A stretch of DNA of 64,000 bases, from assembly GCA_029532415.1 (NCBI GenBank), contig JAQOTA010000052.1, positions 620,001-684,000 on the forward strand. The letters run 5' to 3'. Position numbers and translations under genes: made by a program. Source of the DNA: Marasmius tenuissimus (lineage: Eukaryota; Basidiomycota; Agaricomycetes; Agaricales; Marasmiaceae). Below the pieces are notes generated by a model. It saw only the letters and a list, made by a program, of their open reading frames with translations. It ran no database searches and was not told the DNA's origin. Shown one piece after another: positions 11,766 through 22,316 of the stretch. The stretch's first letter is position 1. The number at the start of each line of letters is the position of its first letter.

Positions 11766-12260
11766 ATGATGTACGTCTCCAATGCTTACGCAGCTGCGTT
11801 GGCAACCGTACTTTCCTGCGAGCCGCAACGTGAACCGAACACGCAAAAAACCCGAAGACACGAGTCGACACAGAGGAGGAAGCGGACCAGAAGGACAGGT
11901 TCCGAGCACCATCTTCGAAATAAGAGGAAATCCCGCGATTTACGAAAGGGTTCTCCGTTTGAGAACAGAGGCCGTACGATATACAATGCGAATTCGTATT
12001 GCAGACAGAGGTCTGTATCTCCAACATCAAGCTCAAGTAGTGCGAGTTCTTCCACCATCTTGAACACCGAGGACTGTGGGAGTCCAGCTCGAACATCCTC
12101 AGAAGAGCTCTCGGTCTCGAAAGAGAGCTGGGACAGACAGGGATGGCTCAGAGGGGCCTTTGAGTTGTATTCGGAGGAGAATATGACTGGTGAATTGGTT
12201 ACAGAGACTCTGAGCCTAGAGGAGAAGGAAATGTTTGCGCTATTCATCAACATGGACTGA
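11766..12260 (+). CDS. Small unknown protein, basic N-half, Ser-rich, acidic C-end
   Basis: Single open frame of 164 residues. No family recognised. The N-terminal half is very basic with RKRTRR and RNKRKSRDLRK clusters that could act as nuclear signals, then a Ser run (SPTSSSSSASSS) and a charged C-terminus ending in LSLEEKEMFALFINMD. It lies between the nitrilase and CDC3 in the same orientation. A GTACGT donor-like site directly after the second codon means the true start may be spliced differently. The frame is open on the opposite strand too, so coding status is moderate. Confidence 0.45.
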   Translation: MMYVSNAYAAALATVLSCEPQREPNTQKTRRHESTQRRKRTRRTGSEHHLRNKRKSRDLRKGSPFENRGRTIYNANSYCRQRSVSPTSSSSSASSSTILNTEDCGSPARTSSEELSVSKESWDRQGWLRGAFELYSEENMTGELVTETLSLEEKEMFALFINMD

Positions 12261-12564
12261 CCAGGCTGGCCTGGGAGATGTACCAATTCTCTGCACGACT
12301 GTATCGATAGAACCTTCTACTTGTAGCAATTTTGTATAATTTTTATACCCTCAGTGACATTCTTCGTCGGAATTTTTTGACTTAGGGTTTGCAGTTGAAT
12401 AGGTTGAGCGCTCGCGGCCCTGTTCGCCGTATTCGGTCGCCACACGCGTGGCCAAATTTGTTTGGTCACCTCCTTCCCTCTTTGCCTCTCATCGCGCCAG
12501 TGTCCCAAGTAATTTTTTACCTTTTCTCCTCTCCCCTCCTTCCTCAACACTCACTTCCTTCCAG
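12261..12564. other. Intergenic: CDC3 promoter/5' UTR
   Basis: About 300 bases. The 3' half is pyrimidine-rich (TTTTCTCCTCTCCCCTCC tract just before the CDC3 start), a common feature of well expressed fungal promoters. No gene is supported. Confidence 0.5.
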
Positions 12565-14258
12565 ATGGCCGAGTCTTACACTTCCGATGTCTACTCGAAC
12601 GGCGTTCCCAATGGTTCGAACCCGTCGTTTGGGCCTTCTCAAACCTCTGGTCTCCCATCCGTCATCCGCAAAAAACTCATGGGATATGTTGGGTTTGCCA
12701 ATCTTCCCAACCAGGTTCACAGGAAGAGTATTAGGAAGGGCTTTCAGTTCACTGCAATGGTTGTCGGTCAGTTCTTTTGCTATGCTTTTGCTGTTCAGTT
12801 TACTGACGCTACAGCTTTCAAAAGGGGAGTCTGGATTGGGAAAGTCGACACTCATCAACACGCTCTTCAACACCACCCTTTACCCGCCCAAGGAAATTCC
12901 GCCTCCTTCGGCAGATAGGTCCAAGACTGTCGCCATTGAGAGCATAGGCGCTGGTTGGTTTCTTCAGCTCCGTTTCAGGGTTCGGTTTTAGCTCAGCATC
13001 CGTTTACGTGTAGATATTGAGGAGAATGGTGTGCGTCTCCATCTTACCGTTGTCGATACTCCAGGATTTGGTGACTTCGTCAACAACGACGACAGGTACG
13101 GTATCCGTCGCCTCATGTTGACCTTACTTCCCCTGACCTCGTTACGCATCTTCAAGCTGGAAGCCCATCTTGGAGAACATTGAATCCCGCTTCGATTCAT
13201 ACTTGGAGCAAGAGAACCGTGTCAACCGTCACAAGATTGTCGACAACCGTGTACATGCCTGTCTGTACTTCATCCAGGCCACGGGTCACTCGTACGTTGC
13301 CTAGGTTGCATCCTCAAGCCGTGTTAACTTATTCTCGCCAGGCTTAAGCAAATTGACATTGAATTCATGAAGCGACTGCATACCAAAGTCAACCTGATTC
13401 CTGTCATTGCTAAGGCCGACACGATGACTGAGGAGGAGATTGCTGATTTCAAGCAACGAGTATGTAATGATCCCTTCTGCTTCCAAGCCCCCTGTTGACA
13501 TCCATCAGATTCTCGCCGATATTGCGCACCACAATATCCACATCTTCCAAGCTCCGACGTACGAGAATGAGGATGAAGAGAGCATCGCCGAGCAAGAGGA
13601 AATTGCCAGCAAGATTCCATTCGCCGTCGTCGGCTCTGACAAGTATGTTGCCACTCCTGACGGTAGGGAAGTTCGGGGACGTGCATATCCTTGGGGTGTT
13701 GTCGAGGTTGACAACGAAGACCATTGCGACTTCGTCAAGCTGAGACAAATGCTCGTCCGCACATTCATGGAGGAGTTGAGGGAATACACCAACAACGTTC
13801 TTTACGAGAACTGGAGAACCGAGAAACTCGTCAGCATGGGTGTCACTCAGGATTCCAGCGTATTCAAGGAAGTCAAGTATGTGTCGTCTCATTATCCCGT
13901 CAACCCGCGTTTTAACGTTCTTGATAGCCCCGCTGCACGTCTCCAAGAAGAGCGCACGATGCACGAAGCTAAGTTAGCAAAGATGGAAGCAGAGATGAAG
14001 ATGGTGTTCCAGCAAAAGGTTCAGGAGAAGGAGGCTAAGCTTAAGCAATCCGAAGAAGAACTTTACGCGCGTCATAAGGACATGAAGGAGGCACTCGAAA
14101 AGCAGCGCCAAGATCTCGAGGAAAAGAAGCGGAAGATCGAGTCTGGTCGTCCCATCACACCAGAGAAGAACGCGGTATGTCACTGTAATGGTTTATGTTT
14201 GAGCCTCGACATTGACGAACTGGATTTTCAGACCAGGAAACGATTCCTCCGTGCTTAA
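12565..14258 (+). CDS. CDC3: Septin, Cdc3/AspB type
   Basis: GTP-binding septin that polymerises into filaments at septa and hyphal tips. Eight exons (12565-12766, 12825-12953, 13014-13095, 13157-13291, 13342-13459, 13509-13876, 13928-14174, 14232-14258) give 435 residues in frame. Seen in order: [21 protein letters not shown]-loop GESGLGKST, switch [15 protein letters not shown] (G4), VVGSDKY, septin-unique [13 protein letters not shown], and a C-terminal coiled coil (about residues 335-415, [20 protein letters not shown]). Residue-level similarity, [20 protein letters not shown] and [16 protein letters not shown], points to the Cdc3/AspB group rather than Cdc10, Cdc11 or Cdc12. Start ATG follows CCAG at the end of a pyrimidine tract. 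Confidence 0.93.
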
Positions 14259-14738
14259 GTCCAGTCGCAGGGATGATCTTCGTGTTGCGGAAATACTTAT
14301 CTCTTTCACCGACTCTACTTTACCATTTGCTCCGCTTACATCTCCGCGTTCTGCTCCCTCTTTCGTCGTTTTCTCTTGTCTTGGTTCTGTTGTGAACGTA
14401 CACACTCCTTTGTCCATGGATACTCTCAGTCTACTTTCTGTTTAGTACGAATGCGTTGATGATTTTGTTCTTCATACTGGAAACCCTACGTGCTACTTTA
14501 TTCAATATACCAGAGCACCCTTACCAGAGCACCTGTGAACTGACTGCACTGAGCGTATGAAACCGAATTCGGTTTAAGCGTTCATTATTCGATGCGTTTG
14601 CGTTTGTGGATTATAACTTTAAGGCTTGCGCGAGGGCCCGTCATATCATGACCGTTACCCCAAATAGCAGTCAACCTTCAGCGCCTTCGCTCTTTCTTTC
14701 ATTCTTTCACATCCTCAAATTTTACCTCCACTTCAGTA
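14259..14738. other. Intergenic with a 16-bp palindrome
   Basis: 480 bases between CDC3 and MTR10. A perfect 16-bp palindrome, AAACCGAATTCGGTTT, lies at 14560-14575, 164 bp before the MTR10 ATG; its centre is CCG-N4-CGG, an everted pair of the triplet bound by Zn2Cys6 factors. A short direct repeat (ACCAGAGCACC twice) lies near 14510-14532. No gene is supported. Confidence 0.55.
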
Positions 14739-17700
14739 ATGACCGATATCCAGGCTGTATTATCTGCGCTAGAAGTATTTACACAAACTCCGGACAAAGC
14801 TGCACTAGAGAAGGCCAATCTATGGCTGCAGGATTTTCAACATTCAGTGCGTTCTCCCACATCTTTTGACTTCGTCCGCTGACGTTGGCCTCTGTGCACT
14901 AGACCGCCGCATGGTCGACTTGCAATGTTCTTCTGCTCTCACCAGACGCTCCTCCAGCTGCTAAGGTATTCGCAGCACAGACTTTTCGGGCGAAGGTGCG
15001 TAGCAAATTTCCTTGAACCCAATCGAGACCACTGAACCACTCAAATAGGTTACCTACGATCTCAATCAAGTCGATCCATCGCAGCTCTCTAGCCTACGCG
15101 AAACTCTCTTGACTGCACTGAAAAGCTACCAGGCTGGTCCTCGTGCGATCATCGTCCAGCTATGCTTAGCAGTGGCAGGGTTGGCTCTCCAATTCCCTGC
15201 TTGGGAGAATGCTGTTCAAACGATGATAACAACATTCGGCTCAAATCCAGAGACGGTTCCTGTCTTACTCCAATTTCTGACCCTTTTGCCGGAAGAACTG
15301 CATACGAACGCGAAAATCCCTATCACAGTCAGTCGTTTTGACCCACCCATCGTGACGCGCCACTCAACACTCGGAATACCAGGATTATGAATGGAACGAG
15401 AGGGTGTCAAACTTGCTTACGGGTAACGCCAAGCAGGTTCTCGATCTGTTGTCGATGTATATTCAGGCTGCTGGCAAGTCCTAATTCCTCCTCCTTCGTC
15501 GCAAATCGCTCAACGAACGGATCGACATTCAGGTGTGACCATTGAGGTTCAAACCCAGGTGTTCAGCTGCTTGAAGAGCTGGCTTCTCTCCGGTGAAGTC
15601 AGCACCGCCGAAATGGCAGGATCGCCTCTTTTGGGTTTCGCATTTGAAGCTTTGGCGTCTGAGGCATTATTTGATGCCGCCGTCGATGTGATTTGCGAGC
15701 TCATCCATGAAACGCAAGAAATCGACGACAATATGGCCGTGATTGAACTCGTTGTCCCGCGCGTCATTGCTCTCAGGCCCTTGTTGACACAGCACAAAGA
15801 AGATCCCGACAAGATTAGAGGATACGCTCGCATATTCGCAGAGGCCGGAGAAACTTATCGAATGCTCATCGTCCATCATACCGAAACATTCTTCCCCATC
15901 GTAGAAGCACTCGCAGAGTGTTCGGCATACTCAGACCTCGATATAGTTCCCATCACATTCCCGTTCTGGGCTCGTCTTGCACAAGTTATTGGCAAGAAGT
16001 CCTCAGTCCCTCCAATCTTCCAGCAGGCTTATCAGACGGTGATGCGTGTCATCATCGGCCATTTGCAATTCCCGCCCGATTCTTCTCCTCTGACCGGCCA
16101 AGAAGCGGACGATTTTCGCCAGTTCAGGCATGTCATGGGGGATACTCTAAAAGACTGCTGCGAGGTGTTGGAGCCGGAGGCATGCCTACTTGGTACATTC
16201 GACATGATCACGACCGGATTGGCGCACAGTTCAGGAGCGGTGTCCTGGCAAGAGATAGAAGCACCATTATTTGCGTTGCGCTCAATGGGAGCACAGATTG
16301 ACCCGAAGGATAATCAGGCTGTCCCCAAAATCATGGATCTCATACCTTCGTTACCCGACCATCCACGAGTTCGTTATGCAGCCCTTCTCATCATTTCCCG
16401 CTACACGGAATGGATCAACATGCATCCGGAGTACATACCTGCCCAACTCCAGTACATATCGGCTGGATTCCAAGTCCAAGATTTTGAAGTCAATGCGGCG
16501 GCAGGACAGGCACTCAAATGGCTCTGCTCCGATTGCAAACAGGTCAGTCTTTGTCATACGGCGAAACTTATATTACTCAAACCTTGTTTCCGTACTCAGC
16601 ATCTCGTGGATGTTCTTCCGACTCTGCACAACTTCTTGAATACGTCTGGAACTGCCCTACAGCAGGAAGACAAGCGGCAGGTTTATGAAGCTATCGCGCA
16701 TGTTATTTCAGCCATGCCGATGGATAAGGCTGCCCAGTCGTTGAAGACATTCTCTTTGGACATTTTGTCTCGAGTCCATGCGATTACCAGTAAGCCTCTT
16801 CAGGCCACCAAGCAGGAATTGCAAGAGGTCTGCGGTGAGTATACAACCTTGCGTTAACGCGTCATGGGTATTGACTACGCGTCTAGAGGGGCTTGAGAAT
16901 CTCGAGATGATGCTGAATGTGATCAGAAGTTTCGGGGAAGAGCTCCCGCCTGCATGTCACAATACATGCAAAGAGGCTTGGACAATTTTCGACCAGTTCA
17001 TTGCGAAGTTTGGGACGAATCCAGACATTGCAGATCGCGTCACGCGTGTCCTGAGGCACGGTCTCAGTTTCTTCGACGTTGCAGTGCTTGAGATTGCACC
17101 GACGGTAGTTGCGAGAATGTCGTTTGCCTTTGAGGCTACCGGCATCTCGAGCTACCTTTGGATCGCTGGGAAAATAGTAGGACGATTTGGAGACAAAGAG
17201 AATCCTGAATTGAGGGGCTCGTTCCAAGAGATATACGAACGGTCAACCAACAAAATAGCATCAATTCTCCAAGTCAAGGATGCGGGGGTCATTCCTGATG
17301 GTGTGTGTTTCCCTCGCGAGATGAACATCTGCTAACTTCTTGACAGTCTTGGAGGACTACATCCAAATGCTGATCCAATTGATTCAGCAAGCTCCGGACA
17401 TTTTCTTCCAGTCAACTGTATTCCTGACTGCTTTCCGCGCAAGCACCGCAGGCCTCACTATTGTACAGTCGGACACCATTTTCGCTGCACTAGATTTGTT
17501 CCGGATGATCTTCTCGCACGACTGTCTGGACCCTCATCCGCCCAAGGCCTCCCCACCCAACTTTATCCTGTATGCCAACTCTATCCATAGTGTGGTCGAC
17601 CTCGCGGGCTCGGAGTTCCTGGGGTACCTTCTCAGTGGATTAGTTGGAAACTTCCCTCCTGAAAGCGACTCCATGGTCGTGTCGATATTCCGCTCTATCT

Positions 17701-17978
17701 CCACAACCTGGCCCACGCAGGTTCTTTCCTGGACTCCGCACATTCTCCAGCAGCTACCTGCCTCGGCGGCACCGAATCCGATAAAGGAACAGTTCCTAAC
17801 TCAGCTAACAAGGTGAGGACCTGCTCAGCTGTATATGCTCGTGTCGCTGAACCAGGCGGCATCTCGCAGTGCTATCGATCAAAAGAGGTTCGACCAGGTC
17901 AAGTACGCCGTGATTTCGCTACATCGAGCAGCCAAGAAAGTCCGTGAGAGAAGACGAGCAGGAGTTCTCGAGCGGTAA
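14739..17978 (+). CDS. MTR10: Karyopherin beta, Mtr10/transportin-3 type
   Basis: Nuclear import receptor; Mtr10 imports SR-like mRNA-binding proteins and is involved in tRNA traffic in yeast. Nine exons (14739-14846, 14903-14995, 15049-15327, 15383-15473, 15533-16542, 16600-16834, 16887-17300, 17347-17812, 17870-17978) join to 934 residues, in the normal range. The N-terminus (ALEKANLWLQDFQHS, AAWSTCNVLLL, VFAAQTFRAKV) is the importin-beta-like helical start. RAIIVQLCLAVAGLALQFPAW and LTLLPEELHTNAKIPI are typical of Mtr10/TNPO3. The rest is HEAT-like helices, and the C-terminus is Arg/Lys-rich (HRAAKKVRERRRAG). The intron 15474-15532 uses a GC donor (GCAAGT). Confidence 0.88.
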
Positions 17979-18225
17979 GGACCGACACGAAGTGAACGAA
18001 TGAATTACTGTGTATGTCGCGTGGTTGTTGTATGTAGTTCAAATCTAGCCAAAATGTACACTGTCGGACATAAGTTGAAGGATGTGCGCTTATAAGCGGT
18101 TTCGACGCGCTTTGAGGCTCAGGCTGAGGAAAAGCCGGAATGACCAAACACGAAACAAACAACTCTTGCTCCTACTTAGCCGTCAGGACGTCTTGTCTAG
18201 ACTATAGAATTTCCCAGGTCCTATC

Positions 18226-19718
18226 ATGTTCCGCCAATCCACACACTCTCTCGCTCGTAGTGGTGAGTATCCGATAGTTGTTTTTTTATTACATTGTCGC
18301 TCTAACTTGTCGGTACGCTAGCAGGACGCAGGGCATTCTCCCAGTCGACGTCGCGCAGAAGCTACGAAGACACCATTCGAAACCTTCTCATTAACAAGGA
18401 TACCAAAGTCATTTGTCAAGGACTTACAGGAAAGACGGTCAGCACTTTTGCAGTCGCTCGAGTTGGACCTTGGCCGTTGAAACCACTTTGAAGGGAACTT
18501 TCCATGTCAAAGAAGCACTAGCATACGGCACCAAGATGGTTGGTGGTATTTCCCCGAAGAAGGCTGGACAGACACACCTTGGTCTTCCAGTATTCGGAAG
18601 TGTTCGAGAGGTGTGTTCTATGGTATTACACTGGCCAATTTCATCAGTACTGACACGCGTTGTCCTAGGCAGTCCGAGACGTCCAACCCGACGCTTCAAT
18701 TCTCTACGTACCCCCGCCCACCGCTGCCGACGCAATCATAGAAGCTATTGAAAACGAGATTGGACTCATTGTCTGTGTCACTGAAGGAATACCTCAAGCA
18801 GACGAAATACGTGTATGCAGTGACGAGGCATATCGGAACAACTCGCCAGAGTGCTGACTACGGATCTCCAGGTCATCAACGCGTTGAAGAGCCAGTCGAA
18901 ATCAAGGCTCGTAGGTCCCAACTGCCCGGGTGGTGAGTGTTAAGCGCAATATACGTGAATTGCCTCAAAAACTTCGGCCCAATAGTCATAAACCCTGAGG
19001 GTTGCAAAATGGGTATCCAGCCAGGTCACATTCACAGCCCCGGCAGAATCGGTATGTTCTAATGTTATCAATGTGATTTCCGCTTATAGTTCGTACCAGG
19101 TATCGTCTCTCGTTCGGGAACTCTCACATATGAGGCTGTCGCTCAAACCACCGGCGTCGGACTTGGTCAATCCCTTTGCTTCGGTATCGGAGGTGACCCC
19201 TTCCCTGGAACCCAACACGTCGACTGTATCAAGGTCTTCCTCGACGACCCGAAGACTGAGGGTATGTCCTTCCACAGCGCGTTCACGTGTTTTACATTGA
19301 CGGCTGTTTAGGTATCGTCGTAATTGGTGAGATTGGTGGATCCATGGAGGAGGAAGCCGCAGAGTACCTCGAAAAATACAACAAGACCCGTGCCAACCCC
19401 AAGCCCGTCGTTGGCTTCATTGCTGGCCGAACTGCCCCTCCCGGAAGGAGGATGGGTCACGCAGGTGCTATCATTGCCGGAGGAAAAGGTTTGGCTTCAG
19501 ATTGTCCACCAAACTAAGTGTATTAACTCTTGCTGGTAGGTGCTGCCTCGGATAAGGTCGCAGCTTTGGAGAAGGCTGGTGTCCTCGTCACCGACAGTCC
19601 CGCAAAGATTGGAGCAACCATGTTGAAGGTACAACATTTCCCTTCCCTACTTGATTCTGCAATTTGACTCACTCACACATATCTCTTCCAGGCAATGAAG
19701 GACGCCGGCCTCGTATAA
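18226..19718 (+). CDS. LSC1: Succinyl-CoA ligase alpha subunit, mitochondrial
   Basis: Converts succinyl-CoA to succinate with nucleoside triphosphate formation in the TCA cycle, as a dimer with the beta subunit. Presequence [20 protein letters not shown]. Blocks: [83 protein letters not shown] and [11 protein letters not shown]. The phosphohistidine loop is [20 protein letters not shown] and the C-terminus is [19 protein letters not shown]. Many short introns interrupt the gene; the first exon is 37 nt. Length and motif order are complete for the family. Confidence 0.93.
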
Positions 19719-19902
19719 ACTCCGAGAAGTGGGGTATTTAGCGTGTTTTTATTGAATATTGAGTTTCCCTAGGCCTCTTACTTGTAGAGAACGTATATTA
19801 CATAATATATCGATCCTCCTTCGAATCGGACTGCCTTGCGGGCTGCTTTGTGTTGGCATTTGACCTCCACCTTCCAGTCAACGACTTTCAATTGCACCGA
19901 TT

Positions 19903-20762
19903 ATGACAACGTACGAACCGTCTCCCCAATTTCAAGCTGCGGCTGCTTTTCTATCGCATGCACCATCATCTCAAAAAGTGACTACGGCTACCAAACTTGA
20001 GGTCTCTGACTTGCCATATTGCTCTCATGTCCTGACATTTCGTGTTAGTTATATGGGCTCTTCAAGTGGCTGACGGTATCTCCCAATCCAAATACGTCGC
20101 GTCCGTCTATATTTGACATGACTGGAAGAGCCAAATGGGATGCCTGGAAGTCCGCTGGTACGACGTATTCAGAGGGTGCTGAAGCAGAAAAGAGATATCT
20201 CCAGATCGCAAGAGATTTGGGATGGACAGAAAGCGCGACTGTGCAAAGCAAACCTGAAGCGGAAGAAAACGAGGAGATCAATTGGGACGAGGAAGACGAT
20301 GTGCCCCATAAAGGCAGCAGTAACAGTCAGCCGTCAGGAATGGGCCCATCTGTTAGTGTCATGCTGAACGAGGAAGGCGAGGCGTTCGACAAGACAATAC
20401 ACGACTGTGCTGTCTCTGGAAATATCGAAAAACTCGAGGAGCTGTTCAGAGGGAATCCCAACCTCAATCCAAATGAACTGGATGAACATGTACGTGAAAG
20501 CCTTCTTGGGATATATGATCTCTTCACTGACGCAGCGTAGGGATACACTCCATTGCATTTAGCGAGCGACCGAGGGAACGTTTCTGTCGTCAAGTTCCTC
20601 CTGGCGAAAGGTGTCGATTCCACAATCAAGGTATGGATAGCCAGAACGTCTATTTTTTGTTATTAATCGTGATTATTGTAGGACGCGGACGACATGACTG
20701 CTATTGCTCTGGCCGAGGTCGTAGGACATCATGAGATCGTTCGACTACTTTCCAGCCCGTAA
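19903..20762 (+). CDS. Acyl-CoA-binding protein with C-terminal ankyrin repeats (ACBD6-like)
   Basis: N-terminal ACB domain: FQAAAAFLSH, LYGLFKWLT (the YGLYKQ-type helix), KWDAWKSAG and AEKRYLQIARDLGW. This is followed by an acidic linker (EENEEINWDEEDD) and ankyrin repeats (KTIHDCAVSGNIEKLEELF, GYTPLHLASDRGNVSVVKFL, DDMTAIALAEVVGHHEIVRLL). The domain order matches ACBD6, a lipid-handling protein that binds acyl-CoA; no membrane segment is seen. At least three introns. Start ATG at 19903 gives MTTYEPSPQFQAAA directly before the ACB fold. Confidence 0.88.
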
Positions 20763-20907
20763 CCGCCGCAGGCCTCGGTGCTGTGAAAGCGACGACTCCC
20801 AGGACGAGTTGAAAGGGCGGATTCCGGTGATTCTGTGGGGTCTTTTAGGTGCATAGTAGACACCCTACTTCGGATAGAACGCCATAATGTTGATTGTACT
20901 GTACGAC

Positions 20908-21321
20908 CTATGAACTGGCTGTAGAAGTCGAACTCTGCTCCGAAGGTGAAGCCAAAGTCCCGCTCGGACTAGTCACTGATGCTTCAGGATGGTACGGTGA
21001 CCCAGGCTTCAGAATCCCTCCCTACACGAGAATGTGAACGTGAGTTTAGGCTTAAGGAAGAGTATCCCTCGTACGCACCATTTCTAAGAGCTTTACAACC
21101 GTTTTACTAGGCACAGCACCCACATCCAGCCAATAACGTATTCTTCCAGTGCTCCATTCCATGGTTTTGTGGTCTTGACCACCCGGTCGGACGCGAGGGT
21201 CATATATTCCGAGCAGCTCTGTAGGTTTGCCATTTCTCCTTGTGCGCTGATTTATAGCGACAAGGTGAAAGATACGGTCGTTGCGTCTACCGTGTACCGC
21301 TAGTCGTAGTCGCATAGGCAT
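20908..21321 (-). CDS. MRPS16: Mitochondrial small ribosomal subunit protein bS16m
   Basis: Two exons (21079-21321, 20908-21021) encode 118 residues. The N-terminus MPMRLRLAVHGRRNDRIFHL joined to VAINQRTRRNGKPTELLGIYDPR is the bS16 core, with RIRYWLDVGAVPSKTVVKLLEM after it. The short Ser/Pro/Thr-rich tail (after the intron) extends beyond the bacterial length. No separate presequence is visible, as in many bS16m proteins. Convergent neighbour of the ACBP/ankyrin gene (145 bp between stops). Confidence 0.92.
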
Positions 21322-21597
21322 TTTGACGGGAGAGTGCGGTGGATGATGGAGGAAAGTGACAAGTTAGCAAAATTACTTTCAACTCCGGCAAAGTTCACAC
21401 ACGCGACCGTGGTCATACATAGCACACCAATTTATCTACCCACGAGCTGTGAACATTTGTGGTACAAGTAGCCTCCATTATCATCGATAGTATTCACTGG
21501 CTGCCAATCGGAATGTAGATTCAGTCTATTAAATTCCTGGATGTTCACAAGAAGGGGCCTGTATTTGTGGATTATCGGTGAGCTCGAGCGTGCAGCC

Positions 21598-22072
21598 TTA
21601 GGTATCTTCTGGCCCATTGCTTCCTGGAATTAACTGGATATATCATGAGGAAGCATCCGCAGAGAAAATGGATAAAGTGCTCACGAGACAGATGTTGTTG
21701 CCGTTCAGCAGAGTTTGAGCCAGTTTTGTCTTTTTTCTTCCCTGAGGCGTAATTTCGCTAATTCATCAAGGACGTCAGCCTTCATGGACTTCGCTCCTGG
21801 AGGGCGAGCCACTGACTATTCTGTCACATCTTCCAGCACCATGTCTAGCGAGGACCGAATGAGAGAGAGAACGCGTGAAACGACGCAATCGCCACTCACT
21901 GACGAAGTCATCGAATCCAAGTAAAGTGCCAGTGAACTCTCGGTCACCCTTCATGATCACCCATATCCGCGACCCTATACACCTATCAATTAATTCTGGT
22001 AGTGAGTTAGAAGAAGGAAATGCCGAGTATGAGTGAAAGAGAGCAACCTAGTGGAAGTATTTGGGAAGCCAT
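21598..22072 (-). CDS. LSM5: U6 snRNA-associated Sm-like protein LSm5
   Basis: A five-exon gene of 85 residues, too fragmented to appear as one open frame. ATG at 22072; exon 1 MASQILPL, exon 2 [19 protein letters not shown] and [12 protein letters not shown] (Sm1), exon 3 [10 protein letters not shown], exon 4 [11 protein letters not shown] and LLNGNNICL (Sm2), exon 5 [11 protein letters not shown]. All phases agree. LSm5 is part of the LSm1-7 and LSm2-8 rings acting in mRNA decay and U6 snRNP function. The Sm2 signature LLNGNNI and the VLEDVTEYE block are specific for LSm5. Confidence 0.9.
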
Positions 22073-22316
22073 GATTAAACGATCACATAAGCTCAAACGC
22101 GCTCGTTATGTTTGAACGACACTGAGCTGACAGTAACATCAACCACATAGTGGGTCTTCAGAGAGGAAATTGCAGAGAAATTGAAGCAAAGTAAAGAATA
22201 CAGAGAGGTGTTTATCGACGACGAGAATTATACCAAGAGAGTCAAGTCTGTTCATTGCCACACACACATACATAAAAAAATCGATACGAGTCAAGACTTT
22301 CCCCAAACACACCAAT

